A model generated the notes under the pieces. It was not told where the DNA came from, ran no database searches, and was given only the letters and a program-made list of their open reading frames with translations. A DNA stretch of 29,510 nucleotides, taken from NCBI RefSeq assembly GCF_934476685.1, contig NZ_CAKSNX010000016.1, positions 1-29,510 on the forward strand, in the 5' to 3' direction. This DNA is from an uncultured Ruminococcus sp. (GTDB taxonomy: Bacteria; Bacillota; Clostridia; Oscillospirales; Ruminococcaceae). Position numbers and translations under genes: made by a program. Below, in pieces: positions 13,050-21,994 of the stretch (position 1 is the first letter of the stretch; each line of letters begins with the position of its first letter).

Positions 13050-15027
13050 GAGCCTTTATTTCAGACTTGCCGCAGGGAATATCCGCAAGAACGCAAAAAG
13101 CTATGTTCCTTTTATCATCACAAGTGTTATAACTGCGGCAATGTTCTTTATCATCAGTTCTCTCGCTTTAAATGAGGATCTTGCAAAGCTTAAAGGTGCG
13201 GATTCGGTGCAGGTGGTACTTGGTCTTGGCACATGGATAACGGCAATATTTGCAGTAATATTCCTTTTCTACACAAACAGTTTTCTTATGAAAAGACGTA
13301 AAAAGGAAATTGGCTTGTGGAATATTCTCGGAATGGAGAAAAAGCATATCGCTAAGGTCATCTTGATCGAAACGGCTTATGTTTATGCAATAACAGCAGT
13401 AGGCGGACTGCTGTTCGGACTTCTCCTCGACAAGCTTATGATCCTGCTGGTAGCGAAAATGATAAATGCAGGAGCGATACCAGAATTTTATTTTTCAGGA
13501 ATTGCTTTAAGAAATATGGCTATACTTTTTGCCGCAATATTCCTGCTTATCTACCTTGATTCACTCAGACAGATAACTTTCTCAAAGCCTATCGAGCTGC
13601 TGCACGGCGGTTCAGTCGGAGAAAAAGAACCGAAGGCAAAATGGATTCTGGCTATATTGGGGGTAGGCTGTCTTGGAATGGGTTATTATCTTGCAGTTTC
13701 AATTACAAATCCTATCGAGGCGCTGAATGCATTTTTTGTTGCAGTCATACTGGTCATAGTAGGAACATATCTTATATTCACAGCAGGCAGCATTGCTGTA
13801 CTTAAACTATTAAAAAAGAACAAAAGATTTTATTATAAAACAAAGCATTTCATCAGCGTTTCGGGAATGATGTACAGAATGAAACAGAACGCTGTTGGTC
13901 TGGGCAATATCTGCATACTGTCCACAATGGTGCTGGTCATGATATCCTCCACAAGTTCGCTTGTTATCGGCGTGGATGATATCGTTCAGCAGCGTTTCCC
14001 TTATGATTTTCAGGTGTACTCATTCAGCAGCGATGATGATACTGACCTTGATGCTGTTGAAAAGAAATTGGTAAAAAGCATTAAAGAGAATGACAGCACA
14101 GCAAACAATTTTAATGTGTACAAATTCCTCTCAGTGACAGCTCTTAAAAACAGCAGCGGTGAATATTTATTCAAAAATTATCAGGACGCAGCACTTTCAG
14201 ATGTAAATGATCTCTGTCAGCTTTATTTTGTTACACTTGATGATTACAGCAGAACGCACAGCGGACTTGCTCTTAATGACGGAGAAGTCTACATTTATCA
14301 AAAAAAGGGAAGTTTCGATGCAGACAGCATAACTATCAATGATAAAAAATATGCCGTAAAGGGCGAGTTGGAGGATTTTACTCCGTTCGGTGAATCTGTT
14401 GAGGACGGAACATCTTATTTGTACATTATGCTGAATGACTTTGACACGCTTGAAAGTATTTATGAACAGCAGAAGTCGGTGTATACCAATAGCTATTCCC
14501 TTATGACGGATTTCATAGGCTTTGACAGCGAACTCAGCGACAGCGAGCAGCTCGAACTCTCAACAAAGCTGTATGAAGATGTACTCAGCGGCGGCTATAT
14601 AAGATGCAAGTCAGATATGGCTTCGGATTTTACAGCAATCTACGGTGGTCTATTCTTCATAGGGATTTTCCTTGGACTTCTCTTCACAATAGCGGCAATA
14701 CTCATTATCTACTACAAGCAGATCTCAGAGGGCTATGACGATAAACAGCGCTTCGATATAATGCAAAAGGTCGGAATGACGCATCAGGAAGTCAAAAGCA
14801 CTATCCATTCGCAGATACTCACAGTGTTCTTCCTGCCGCTCATCACATCGGGCGTACACGTTGCATTTGCCCTGCCGATGATAACAAAGATACTTAAACT
14901 TATGGGACTTACGAATGACACGCTTTATTTCACCTGCACACTTGTAAGCTTCGGAGCATTTGCGGCAATATACGCAGTCGTTTACGGACTCACCGCAAAG
15001 GTCTACTACAAGATAGTAAAAAGATAA
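13042..15027 (+). CDS. ABC transporter permease, BceB-like (FtsX family)
   Basis: A 661-residue membrane protein. The frame opens at 13012, but the ATG at 13042 overlaps the ATPase stop and gives MNKSLYFRLAAGNIRKNAKS, the usual N-terminus of this family. Membrane helices follow the Bce pattern: one near residue 20, three around 60-180, a cluster around 210-310, a large extracellular domain (about 320-530) and three final helices. FtsX-type segments flank KRRKKEIGLWNILGMEKKHI and QRFDIMQKVGMTHQEVKSTI. The large external domain is the ligand-binding part that sets peptide specificity in the family; which antibiotic is recognised cannot be read here. Confidence 0.92.
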   Translation: MNKSLYFRLAAGNIRKNAKSYVPFIITSVITAAMFFIISSLALNEDLAKLKGADSVQVVLGLGTWITAIFAVIFLFYTNSFLMKRRKKEIGLWNILGMEKKHIAKVILIETAYVYAITAVGGLLFGLLLDKLMILLVAKMINAGAIPEFYFSGIALRNMAILFAAIFLLIYLDSLRQITFSKPIELLHGGSVGEKEPKAKWILAILGVGCLGMGYYLAVSITNPIEALNAFFVAVILVIVGTYLIFTAGSIAVLKLLKKNKRFYYKTKHFISVSGMMYRMKQNAVGLGNICILSTMVLVMISSTSSLVIGVDDIVQQRFPYDFQVYSFSSDDDTDLDAVEKKLVKSIKENDSTANNFNVYKFLSVTALKNSSGEYLFKNYQDAALSDVNDLCQLYFVTLDDYSRTHSGLALNDGEVYIYQKKGSFDADSITINDKKYAVKGELEDFTPFGESVEDGTSYLYIMLNDFDTLESIYEQQKSVYTNSYSLMTDFIGFDSELSDSEQLELSTKLYEDVLSGGYIRCKSDMASDFTAIYGGLFFIGIFLGLLFTIAAILIIYYKQISEGYDDKQRFDIMQKVGMTHQEVKSTIHSQILTVFFLPLITSGVHVAFALPMITKILKLMGLTNDTLYFTCTLVSFGAFAAIYAVVYGLTAKVYYKIVKR

Positions 15028-15059
15028 AAGAGATAAGAAATATAAAAGACAGCAAAATA

Positions 15060-15095
15060 AAAGGACTCTATGGCGAAAACCACGGAGTCCTTTTT
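15060..15095. terminator. Bidirectional terminator between the permease and the LRR gene
   Basis: AAAGGACTC and GAGTCCTTT form a stem around TATGGCGAAAACCACG, followed by TTTTT on the plus strand. On the minus strand the same stem is followed by a T-rich run, so it can serve both convergent genes. Confidence 0.8.
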
Positions 15096-15104
15096 GTATG
15101 CGAT

Positions 15105-17042
15105 TTAAGCTACTGTGTAAGTTTTTGTAACTGTACCTGCGAGGTTGCCCTTGCCTGTGAGTGTTACCTTGACGGTTTTCTTGTCGGCTGAGGTAACGTA
15201 CTTTACAGTGTAGTTGCCGTTGTAAACAGAGGTCGAACCGATCTTTACGGCTACTGTCGGCTGATATTTATTAGCTGAATTTTTAGTAAGGCTTATAGTG
15301 CAGTTAGCGATATTTCTAGGGTTGATCTTGAAGGTTTTTGTAACTGTACCCTTGAGATTTTTCTTGCCTGTGAGGGTGATAGTTGCTGTGCCTGCGGAGA
15401 GATTATTGCTGTATGCGACAGTATAGTTGCCGTTATACATTTCAACACCGTTGCAGTATACCTTTACTGTTGGCTTGATTCGAGTGCCGTTGAAGTAGTA
15501 ATTTGCAGCACCGAGTTCAACATCGCAGTTACCGATAGAACGCTGAACGATATCAAAATTCTTTGTAACAGTTCCAGTATAGTCGCCCTTACCTGTGATA
15601 GTTACAGTTGCCTTGCCTACGGAGAGGTTATTTGTGTAAGAAACTGTATAATCTGTACCGCTCTTCAGTACCTTTGTTCCGTCCTTGATAGTTACAACAG
15701 GTCTGATCCTTGTGCCACGGAAGTACTGGGTTGCTGTTGGGAGTGAGATTGTGCAGGAAGAGATCTCTTTCTGTGTGTCGCTATCGCCTGTGGAATTGTA
15801 GTGGATAGTGGCATTTGTGAGAATTTCATTGCCCCATTCATCTATCTCTATATTTTTCCATTCAGATTTTGTACCATTATAGTAAATGTTTTTTAAAGCG
15901 TCACACAAAGCAAACGCATAAGTTCCTATGCTTGTTATACTGTTTGGGATAATTACACTTGTTAAACTACTACATCCATAAAAGGCACTACGACCAATAT
16001 CTTTAACACTATTTGGAATGATTATGGTTGTTAAATTTGTACAAGCAAAAAAATTAAAATCATCGACACTCATAATGCTATTAGGAATACTATATGTCGT
16101 TCTGCTGTTTCCAATTGGGTATTGAATCAATTTTGTCTTATTTTTATTAAATAATACTCCATCTTTTGACGAATAATAATTATTATCAGAATCAACACTT
16201 ATACTTTTTAAGCTTGTACAGCCAGAAAAGTTATTTGCATTAATACTTTCAATACCATATGGTATGTTTATACTTGTTAAATTTGTACAGTCTTTAAAAA
16301 CTTGCCAACCAATGCCTATAACACTATCTGGAATTGTTATACTTGTTAAGCTTGTACAGCCATAAAATGCCCTATCAAAAATACTTGTTACACTATCTGG
16401 AATCGTTATGCTTGTTAAGCTTGTACAGTTATAAAATGTATCACCATCAATTCTTGTTACACCATCTGGTATCGTCATGCTTGTTAAGCTTATACAGCCA
16501 GAAAATGCACAGTATCCGATACTTGTTACACTATCTGGAATTGTTATACTTGTTAAGCTTGTACAGCTATAAAAAGCATGATCGCCAATATTTGTTATAT
16601 TGTCTGAAATGGTTATGCTTGCTAAGCTTGTACAGCCATAAAAAGTATAATTGCTAATACTTGTTACACTATCTGGAATTGTTATACTTACTAAGCTTGT
16701 ACAGTTATAAAATGCACGTTCTCCAATACTTGTTACACTATCTGGAATTATTATGCTTGATAAGCTTGCGCAGCTAGAAAAAGCACGTTCTCCGATACTT
16801 GTTACTTTCTTTCCATTAATGATACTTGGAATAGTAATTTCTTTATCATTGCTATTACTATAATACCGTATTATATTAACAGTTCCGTCATCAAGTATTT
16901 CATACTCATAATCACCATAAGTTTCTGCACTTGCTGAAACTGCAAATTTATCTGCTAAGCATACTCCGCTTTCGACAGTAGGCAAAGCGAATGTTCCGAA
17001 TGTGAGTGTAACCGCCAACGCTGTGGCTAATATCTTTTTCAT
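15105..17042 (-). CDS. Secreted BspA-like leucine-rich-repeat (LRR_5) surface protein
   Basis: A 645-residue protein. It has an N-terminal signal peptide (MKKILATALAVTLTFGTFAL and an Ala-rich cleavage region) and then about 14 LRR_5 units of 23 residues (about 70-400), each like CTSLTSITIPDSVTSIGDHA. An irregular unit near 260-300 carries DNNYYSSKDGVLFNKNKTKL, the usual interruption in BspA-type arrays. Three Ig-like repeats of about 70 residues follow (about 425-645), each with a TVSYTNNLSVGKATVTITGK-type core. It ends without LPXTG or a membrane anchor, so attachment may rely on the repeats. BspA-like proteins in gut bacteria bind host or microbial surface ligands. GGGAGG precedes the ATG. 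Confidence 0.9.
   Translation of the reverse strand: MKKILATALAVTLTFGTFALPTVESGVCLADKFAVSASAETYGDYEYEILDDGTVNIIRYYSNSNDKEITIPSIINGKKVTSIGERAFSSCASLSSIIIPDSVTSIGERAFYNCTSLVSITIPDSVTSISNYTFYGCTSLASITISDNITNIGDHAFYSCTSLTSITIPDSVTSIGYCAFSGCISLTSMTIPDGVTRIDGDTFYNCTSLTSITIPDSVTSIFDRAFYGCTSLTSITIPDSVIGIGWQVFKDCTNLTSINIPYGIESINANNFSGCTSLKSISVDSDNNYYSSKDGVLFNKNKTKLIQYPIGNSRTTYSIPNSIMSVDDFNFFACTNLTTIIIPNSVKDIGRSAFYGCSSLTSVIIPNSITSIGTYAFALCDALKNIYYNGTKSEWKNIEIDEWGNEILTNATIHYNSTGDSDTQKEISSCTISLPTATQYFRGTRIRPVVTIKDGTKVLKSGTDYTVSYTNNLSVGKATVTITGKGDYTGTVTKNFDIVQRSIGNCDVELGAANYYFNGTRIKPTVKVYCNGVEMYNGNYTVAYSNNLSAGTATITLTGKKNLKGTVTKTFKINPRNIANCTISLTKNSANKYQPTVAVKIGSTSVYNGNYTVKYVTSADKKTVKVTLTGKGNLAGTVTKTYTVA
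16321..16803 (-). repeat. 69-bp tandem array inside the LRR gene (7 copies)
   Basis: A motif read on the plus strand as ACACTATCTGGAAT starts at 16321, 16390, 16459, 16528, 16597, 16666 and 16735, exactly 69 bases apart each time. Each copy encodes one 23-residue LRR_5 unit. Near-identity between copies makes length variation by slippage or recombination likely. Confidence 0.9.
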
Positions 17043-17082
17043 TTCTAATACCTCCCAATTTTCTATATAATTTTCTGTAAAT

Positions 17083-17111
17083 ATTGTATAATATTTTTTT
17101 GTTTATGTCAA
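17083..17111 (-). promoter_or_regulatory. Promoter of the LRR protein gene
   Basis: On the minus strand TTGACA (17106-17111), 17-base spacer, TACAAT (17083-17088), about 40 bases upstream of the ATG at 17042. Confidence 0.7.
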
Positions 17112-17218
17112 GCGTATTATTAATAAAAATTCATCAATGATATATGCATTTTTCACAATTATTCCTTATTATAACTGATGAAAATGCCCGCCATATCCCG
17201 CCAACTCGACAATATATA

Positions 17219-17247
17219 TTGCAAAATTAAACATAACGTGGTATAAT
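17219..17247 (+). promoter_or_regulatory. Promoter of the DnaD/DnaI-like operon
   Basis: TTGCAA (17219-17224), 17-base spacer, TATAAT (17242-17247). The intervening leader up to 17319 shows no obvious riboswitch. Confidence 0.6.
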
Positions 17248-17318
17248 AAATTAGACAGTATCCTGCATGATTTTCGGCTCTGCGGCTGCTGCGGCATAAC
17301 GTTTTTGGAGTTGTATAT

Positions 17319-18383
17319 ATGATTTACAGATTTGATATAGACCGCTGGGGTGCGGAGTTTTCTGTGCCTTACAGCGTGGTGAATGAACATATAAAACAGG
17401 CGGACGGGAATTTTGTGAAAGTCCTGCTCTGCATACTTGCAGGGGGAAGAAATTCCGACACGCAGACCATTTCACGCACCTGCGGTGTGGCTGAGAGCGA
17501 GGTCGATGACGCTGTGCTTTACTGGCAGCAGAGGGGAGTAATATCCTTTAACTCAAATGCGGCACAGCCTGCCGTTTCGGAAAGCCCACAGCCTGTCAGA
17601 AATGCCCCTCAGCCGTCGGGCAGCTTCTCCGAGAGGAACGAACCTGTTTCACTTGTTGAGGCGGTCAAGGTATCAAAAACCGCTCCCGCAGGCAGGGTGG
17701 TTGTAAATTATTCTCAGCGTGAGATAAAGGAAAAAGCCGAAAAGGATAAGAATTTAAGACAGCTAATAACGGATATTCAGGGTATCCTCAAATTCTCTAT
17801 CAACGGCAAGGAGCTTGGCAGACTGGTGGAGCTTTATGAACTTTATCATTTCGATGTGCCGACGATTTTGCTTGCGGCGCAGTATTGCAGCTCTATCGGA
17901 AAGCACAGCGTGGCATACCTCTACGCAGTAATGCAGCGTTGGTTCGAGGAGGATATAAACTCCTATGCCGAGGTGGAGCAGGCGATAATAAAGTCCAACG
18001 AGATAAAGAACTTTGAAAACAAGGTGCTGAAAATTTTCGGCATGGAAAGCAAGCCGTCCTCACGTCAGAAAGAATATATCTCAAAGTGGAACAAGCTGGG
18101 ATTTTCAGTTGAGCTGCTGGAGATAGCATACAATAAATGTATGGACGCAAAAGGCAAGCTGAATTTCAGCTATATCGACGGCATACTTATGAACTGGTCC
18201 AACAGCAGTATCTCAACTGCCGAGCAGGTCCGCAAGAGCGATGAAAAATATAAGAGCAAGTTTAACGGCTGGGATAAAAACAGCTCAGAGGAAAAATCTT
18301 CATATGATCTCGATGAGTATGAAAATTTCGCTATGAATTTCAGCCTCAGTTCAAACGGTTCGGAAGGGAGCGGTAACAAATGA
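17319..18383 (+). CDS. DnaD/DnaB_2-domain primosome protein
   Basis: A 354-residue protein with GGAG upstream. The N-terminal part (about 1-80) reads as a winged helix: FSVPYSVVNEHIKQADGNFV and TISRTCGVAESEVDDAVLYW. A low-complexity linker (about 85-130) follows, then helical DnaB_2/DnaD-type domains (about 140-290) with PTILLAAQYCSSIGKHSVAY and a C-terminal KWNKLGFSVELLEIAYNKCM plus YIDGILMNW, the YxxxIxxxW-like motif of DnaD C-terminal regions. In Firmicutes such proteins remodel origin or restart DNA and recruit the helicase loader. The loader-like ATPase overlaps the stop by four bases (ATGA), fitting a shared role in replication initiation. Confidence 0.85.
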   Translation: MIYRFDIDRWGAEFSVPYSVVNEHIKQADGNFVKVLLCILAGGRNSDTQTISRTCGVAESEVDDAVLYWQQRGVISFNSNAAQPAVSESPQPVRNAPQPSGSFSERNEPVSLVEAVKVSKTAPAGRVVVNYSQREIKEKAEKDKNLRQLITDIQGILKFSINGKELGRLVELYELYHFDVPTILLAAQYCSSIGKHSVAYLYAVMQRWFEEDINSYAEVEQAIIKSNEIKNFENKVLKIFGMESKPSSRQKEYISKWNKLGFSVELLEIAYNKCMDAKGKLNFSYIDGILMNWSNSSISTAEQVRKSDEKYKSKFNGWDKNSSEEKSSYDLDEYENFAMNFSLSSNGSEGSGNK

Positions 18384-19363
18384 TATACACCAAAGGCGCT
18401 TTTGAAAAAGCGGAGCAGACCCTTGCCGCCCGCAAGATAAAGGCTGAGGACGAAAGGGCGCAGCGTATGGCGGAGATACAGTTCAAAGCACCTGAGATAT
18501 ATGCTATGCAGCGTTCTCTGACCTCCGCAAGGTTCGGTATGATAAAGCTTATCGGCAGCGGAAAGACCAACTCAGATGTAAAGAGCGAGATATCATCTAT
18601 CAGAAACAGAAATTTACAAACTCAGAGAACGATACATGAACTGCTGACATCTTTCGGCTACCCTGAGGATTATCTCCAGTACCACTACTTCTGTCCGAAG
18701 TGCAATGACACGGGTTTTCATGACGGAAAAAGGTGCGGCTGTTTTGAAAAACTGCTGGCAAAGTACACTACCGACGAGCTTAATGCCCAGTGTTCTATCG
18801 TCCTGCACGATTTCAGCGAGTTCAGAATAGATTTCTATCCCAACGAACCGGGCAATGCAAATCCCCGTGAAAGAATGAGTACGGTTTATAAGGATTGCAG
18901 AGCCTATGCGGATAACTTTACAGATAATTCTGTGTCGCTTTTCTTCTTCGGCAAGACAGGTCTAGGCAAGACTTTCCTTTCCTCCTGCATAGCAAAACAG
19001 CTGCTCAGCGAGGGCAGAAACGTATTCTTTGGCTCAATACTCAAACTTTTCCGACAGATAGAGGACGAGCGTTTCAGAAGAAAAGAGGGGGATACCACTA
19101 GTGTCATCATCGGGGCGGAGCTTGTTATACTTGACGATCTCGGCTCAGAATTCCAGACGAATTTTACCGATGCTGTGCTTTATGAGATTATCAACGAGCG
19201 TGTAAATCTCGGCAGACCTACTATAATTTCTACCAACCTTTCGATGAAAGAACTTGATAAGAAATACAATGACAGAATAGTTTCAAGACTGACAGGCTGT
19301 TTTTCACCGATAATGTTTATCGGCAGTGACGTTCGTCAGGAAAAGCGCAGAATGAGATTATAG
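18380..19363 (+). CDS. DnaC/DnaI-like helicase-loader ATPase
   Basis: A 327-residue AAA+ protein whose ATG overlaps the preceding stop. The N-terminal half is helical with a zinc ribbon (FCPKCNDTGFHDGKRCGCF, about 105-122), characteristic of DnaI-type loaders. The ATPase core has Walker A GKTGLGKT (191-198), Walker B LVILDDLGSE, sensor 1 PTIISTNLS and an arginine-finger region DRIVSRLTG. It probably loads the replicative helicase together with the DnaD-like neighbour. IstB-type transposition ATPases share the fold, but the zinc ribbon and the DnaD partner favour the replication role. Confidence 0.9.
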   Translation: MIYTKGAFEKAEQTLAARKIKAEDERAQRMAEIQFKAPEIYAMQRSLTSARFGMIKLIGSGKTNSDVKSEISSIRNRNLQTQRTIHELLTSFGYPEDYLQYHYFCPKCNDTGFHDGKRCGCFEKLLAKYTTDELNAQCSIVLHDFSEFRIDFYPNEPGNANPRERMSTVYKDCRAYADNFTDNSVSLFFFGKTGLGKTFLSSCIAKQLLSEGRNVFFGSILKLFRQIEDERFRRKEGDTTSVIIGAELVILDDLGSEFQTNFTDAVLYEIINERVNLGRPTIISTNLSMKELDKKYNDRIVSRLTGCFSPIMFIGSDVRQEKRRMRL

Positions 19364-19395
19364 TTTTCTGAAATTAAAAATTATAGGGGGAAAAT

Positions 19396-20727
19396 ATGAG
19401 AAAGTTAGGATTTGGTCTGTGGCAGATAGTGCTTGCACTGTTTTTTAACTGTATTTTGCTGTGGACGCTCACGCCAATAAGCGGTGTATTAAAAGCTCTG
19501 CTGATCTGTGTTTTATGCACACTTTATATTACATATAACATAGTTTCAGGCGGCAGAAGCCGTGAGGACAAAAAGCTGAACGGTATAGCGAACGGTGCAT
19601 ACCTGTTGGAGGGTGCAATAGTTCAGTCGGTGGTACAGACCGCAGTTATCGTTCTTGCGGCAATATTCACAGACTGCTCGGTAGTCAGACAGATAATAAA
19701 CGGCGTGTTCGGCTATTTCTTCATCGGCGTAACCGCTTTCAACGGCATCATAAGAACCGCCGTAAACTCAAGACAGGTCAAGATCAAATGGTATATTATC
19801 CTGCTTTTCACCTGGTATCTGCCTGTTATAAACGTGTTTATAATTTCTCACATATGTAAGATATCAAAACGTGAGCTGAGATTTGAACAGGCTAAACAGG
19901 ATCTCGATAACGTCAGACGTGAAAGCGAGATATGTAAGACAAAATATCCTATCCTTATGGTACACGGAATATTTTTCAGAGATTGGCAGCTGCTCAACTA
20001 CTGGGGAAGAATACCGAAAGAGCTTATCCGAAACGGTGCAACTATCTATTACGGAAAACAGCAGTCGGCTAACAGGGTAGATGTCAGCGCAGGAGAATTA
20101 AGAGATCAGATCTTGCGTGTCATAAATGAAACAGGGGCAGAAAAGCTGAACATCATTGCACATTCCAAAGGCGGACTTGATTCACGTTATGCTATATCAA
20201 GACTGGGTATGGATAAATATGTCGCCTCTCTGACTACTATAAATACTCCGCATTACGGCTGTAAATTTGTGGACGGCATACTTGCAAAGGTGTCCGACGG
20301 ATTTTTCAATTTCGTTGACAGGCGATATAATAAGCTTTTTACTGTGCTGGGTGATACAGCGCCAAGCTTCAGAAACGGAGTGGAGGAGCTGACCTATGCA
20401 AGCTGTCAGCGTTTCAATGAGCAGACTCCAAATGCAGAGGGTGTGTACTATCACGCTGTTATGTCAAAAATGAACAGCGTTAAGGCGGCAGGTTTTCCGC
20501 TCAACCTTGGATATATGCTCAACAAAAAGCATGGCAGCGGAAATGACGGACTTGTAACAGTTGAGTCCGGTCTGTGGGGCGAGTCGCCGATGATTATAAA
20601 CCACAGCGGAAAGCGTGGCATTTCACATGGTGATATGATAGATCTGTTCAGAGAAAATATTGACGGATTTGATGTAAGAGAATTTTATGTTGACCTTGTA
20701 AAGGATCTTAAAAACAAGGGATTTTGA
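19396..20727 (+). CDS. Membrane-tethered alpha/beta-hydrolase, triacylglycerol-lipase-like
   Basis: A 443-residue protein with AGGGGGAA before the ATG. Hydrophobic segments at about 8-28, 33-50, 75-95 and 102-122, plus 131-152, place the N-terminal 155 residues in the membrane. The hydrolase domain starts with YPILMVHGIF (oxyanion HG motif), then LNIIAHSKGGLDSR with nucleophile Ser257. Candidate acid and base residues lie in GNDGLVTVES and KRGISHGDM. This is the layout of bacterial LipA-type lipases, which are usually secreted; fusion to a multi-helix membrane domain is unusual and suggests membrane lipid as substrate. Strand 2 and cap regions are short. It is probably a separate transcription unit, closed by the terminator at 20742. 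Confidence 0.8.
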   Translation: MRKLGFGLWQIVLALFFNCILLWTLTPISGVLKALLICVLCTLYITYNIVSGGRSREDKKLNGIANGAYLLEGAIVQSVVQTAVIVLAAIFTDCSVVRQIINGVFGYFFIGVTAFNGIIRTAVNSRQVKIKWYIILLFTWYLPVINVFIISHICKISKRELRFEQAKQDLDNVRRESEICKTKYPILMVHGIFFRDWQLLNYWGRIPKELIRNGATIYYGKQQSANRVDVSAGELRDQILRVINETGAEKLNIIAHSKGGLDSRYAISRLGMDKYVASLTTINTPHYGCKFVDGILAKVSDGFFNFVDRRYNKLFTVLGDTAPSFRNGVEELTYASCQRFNEQTPNAEGVYYHAVMSKMNSVKAAGFPLNLGYMLNKKHGSGNDGLVTVESGLWGESPMIINHSGKRGISHGDMIDLFRENIDGFDVREFYVDLVKDLKNKGF

Positions 20728-20741
20728 TATGTATAATAAAA

Positions 20742-20790
20742 ACGTCATACCGATAAGCTTTTGAGCTTCGGTATGACGTCTATTTTTATT
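20742..20790. terminator. Bidirectional terminator between the lipase-like gene and pfkA
   Basis: ACGTCATACCG pairs with CGGTATGACGT around an inner AAGCTT/AGCTT hairpin. It is followed by TATTTTTATTT on the plus strand, and by TTTTTA on the minus strand. Confidence 0.85.
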
Positions 20791-20876
20791 TAGATTTGCC
20801 TGCGGCTTTTAAAATCACTAATATGGAAGAATGAGTAAAGCAATAAAGATCATCATAAAATTTACCTAACATTATC

Positions 20877-21950
20877 TTAGTCGCCAAATGAAATTCCAAG
20901 ATCCTTTGCGGTCTTTACAAGCTGACAGTCGGCAGGAACGAACTTTGTCTTGCCTGCAATGTCGATAAGCTTGTTTTCAGAAACGACTTCATTTATCATT
21001 GCAACTGCATAGCCGTACTTCTGCTTTTCGATAAGCTCTGCTGCGTGAACACCGAACTTTGTGGCAAGCACACGGTCATAAGCTGACGGACTGCCGCCTC
21101 TGAGCATATGTCCAGGTATGCAAACTCTTGTTTCGCAGCCTGTTTTTTCTTCGATCTGTCTTGCAATCCTTGAAGTCGCAGTGGTAAGTCCCTGCTCCGA
21201 ACGTACTCTTGCACGTTCTTTCTTCTTCATTTTCGCCTCATCCTTGTCAAATGCACCCTCGGCAACAGCCATTATTGAGAATCCCTTTGATGCTCTCTTC
21301 TCGCAAGCCTCTGCAAGCTTGTCAATGTCATATGGTATCTCAGGAATAACGATCATATCTGCTCCGCCTGCGATACCTGAGTAAAGTGTGAGCCAGCCTG
21401 CCTTGTTGCCCATTATCTCAGCAACAAGTATTCTTCCGTGGGAGTTTGCTGTGGAATGAAGTCTGTCGATAACGTCCGTTGCTGTGTCAACAGCTGTGTG
21501 GAAACCGAATGTAACGCTTGTTCCCCAGATGTCGTTGTCGATAGTCTTAGGAAGTCCGATAACGTTAAGCCCTTCTTCGGAAAGGAGGTTTGCGGTCTTG
21601 TGAGTACCGTTTCCGCCAAGGGTCAGCAGACAGTCAAGCTTCTGCTTTTTATATGTATCTTTCATTGCCTTGACTTTATCAACGTTGTCCTCCTCAATGA
21701 CCTGCATTTTCTTGAAAGGAGTACGCTTTGTGCCGAAGATAGTTCCGCCCGTGGTGAGTATGCCCGAAAAATCCGACTGCTCCATTTCCTTGCACATACC
21801 ATTGATAAGTCCGTAGTAGCCGTCATTTATGCCGACGATCTCAACGTCCGAACCGAACTTTTCGTAGCAAGCCTTAGCAACGCCTCGGATAGTTGCGTTA
21901 AGTCCCGGACAGTCGCCGCCGCTTGTCAAAATTCCAATCCTTCTTTTCAT
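20877..21950 (-). CDS. pfkA: 6-phosphofructokinase
   Basis: A 357-residue cytoplasmic glycolytic enzyme phosphorylating fructose 6-phosphate. Diagnostic segments are RIGILTSGGDCPGLNATIRG, the nucleotide-site LGGNGTHKTA (residues 112-120), catalytic PKTIDNDIWG with Asp138, and the sugar-site MGNKAGWLTLYSGIAGGAD. The usual GGDG is GGNG here. Gly115 corresponds to the Gly that accommodates ATP rather than PPi, while Lys135 (PKTIDND) is the residue of the mixed ATP/PPi clade, so the phosphoryl donor is ambiguous. AAGGAAG lies before the ATG. The chemoreceptor gene lies 44 bases upstream on the same strand, so read-through expression is possible. Confidence 0.92.
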   Translation of the reverse strand: MKRRIGILTSGGDCPGLNATIRGVAKACYEKFGSDVEIVGINDGYYGLINGMCKEMEQSDFSGILTTGGTIFGTKRTPFKKMQVIEEDNVDKVKAMKDTYKKQKLDCLLTLGGNGTHKTANLLSEEGLNVIGLPKTIDNDIWGTSVTFGFHTAVDTATDVIDRLHSTANSHGRILVAEIMGNKAGWLTLYSGIAGGADMIVIPEIPYDIDKLAEACEKRASKGFSIMAVAEGAFDKDEAKMKKKERARVRSEQGLTTATSRIARQIEEKTGCETRVCIPGHMLRGGSPSAYDRVLATKFGVHAAELIEKQKYGYAVAMINEVVSENKLIDIAGKTKFVPADCQLVKTAKDLGISFGD

Positions 21951-21994
21951 ATGAATTACTTCCTTTCCTATTTAGAACTTACATTGCTGTCTTA

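Noticed and set aside
16321..16803. CRISPR-like regular array
   Set aside because: The 69-base period has no unique spacers; it is coding and yields in-frame LRR units.
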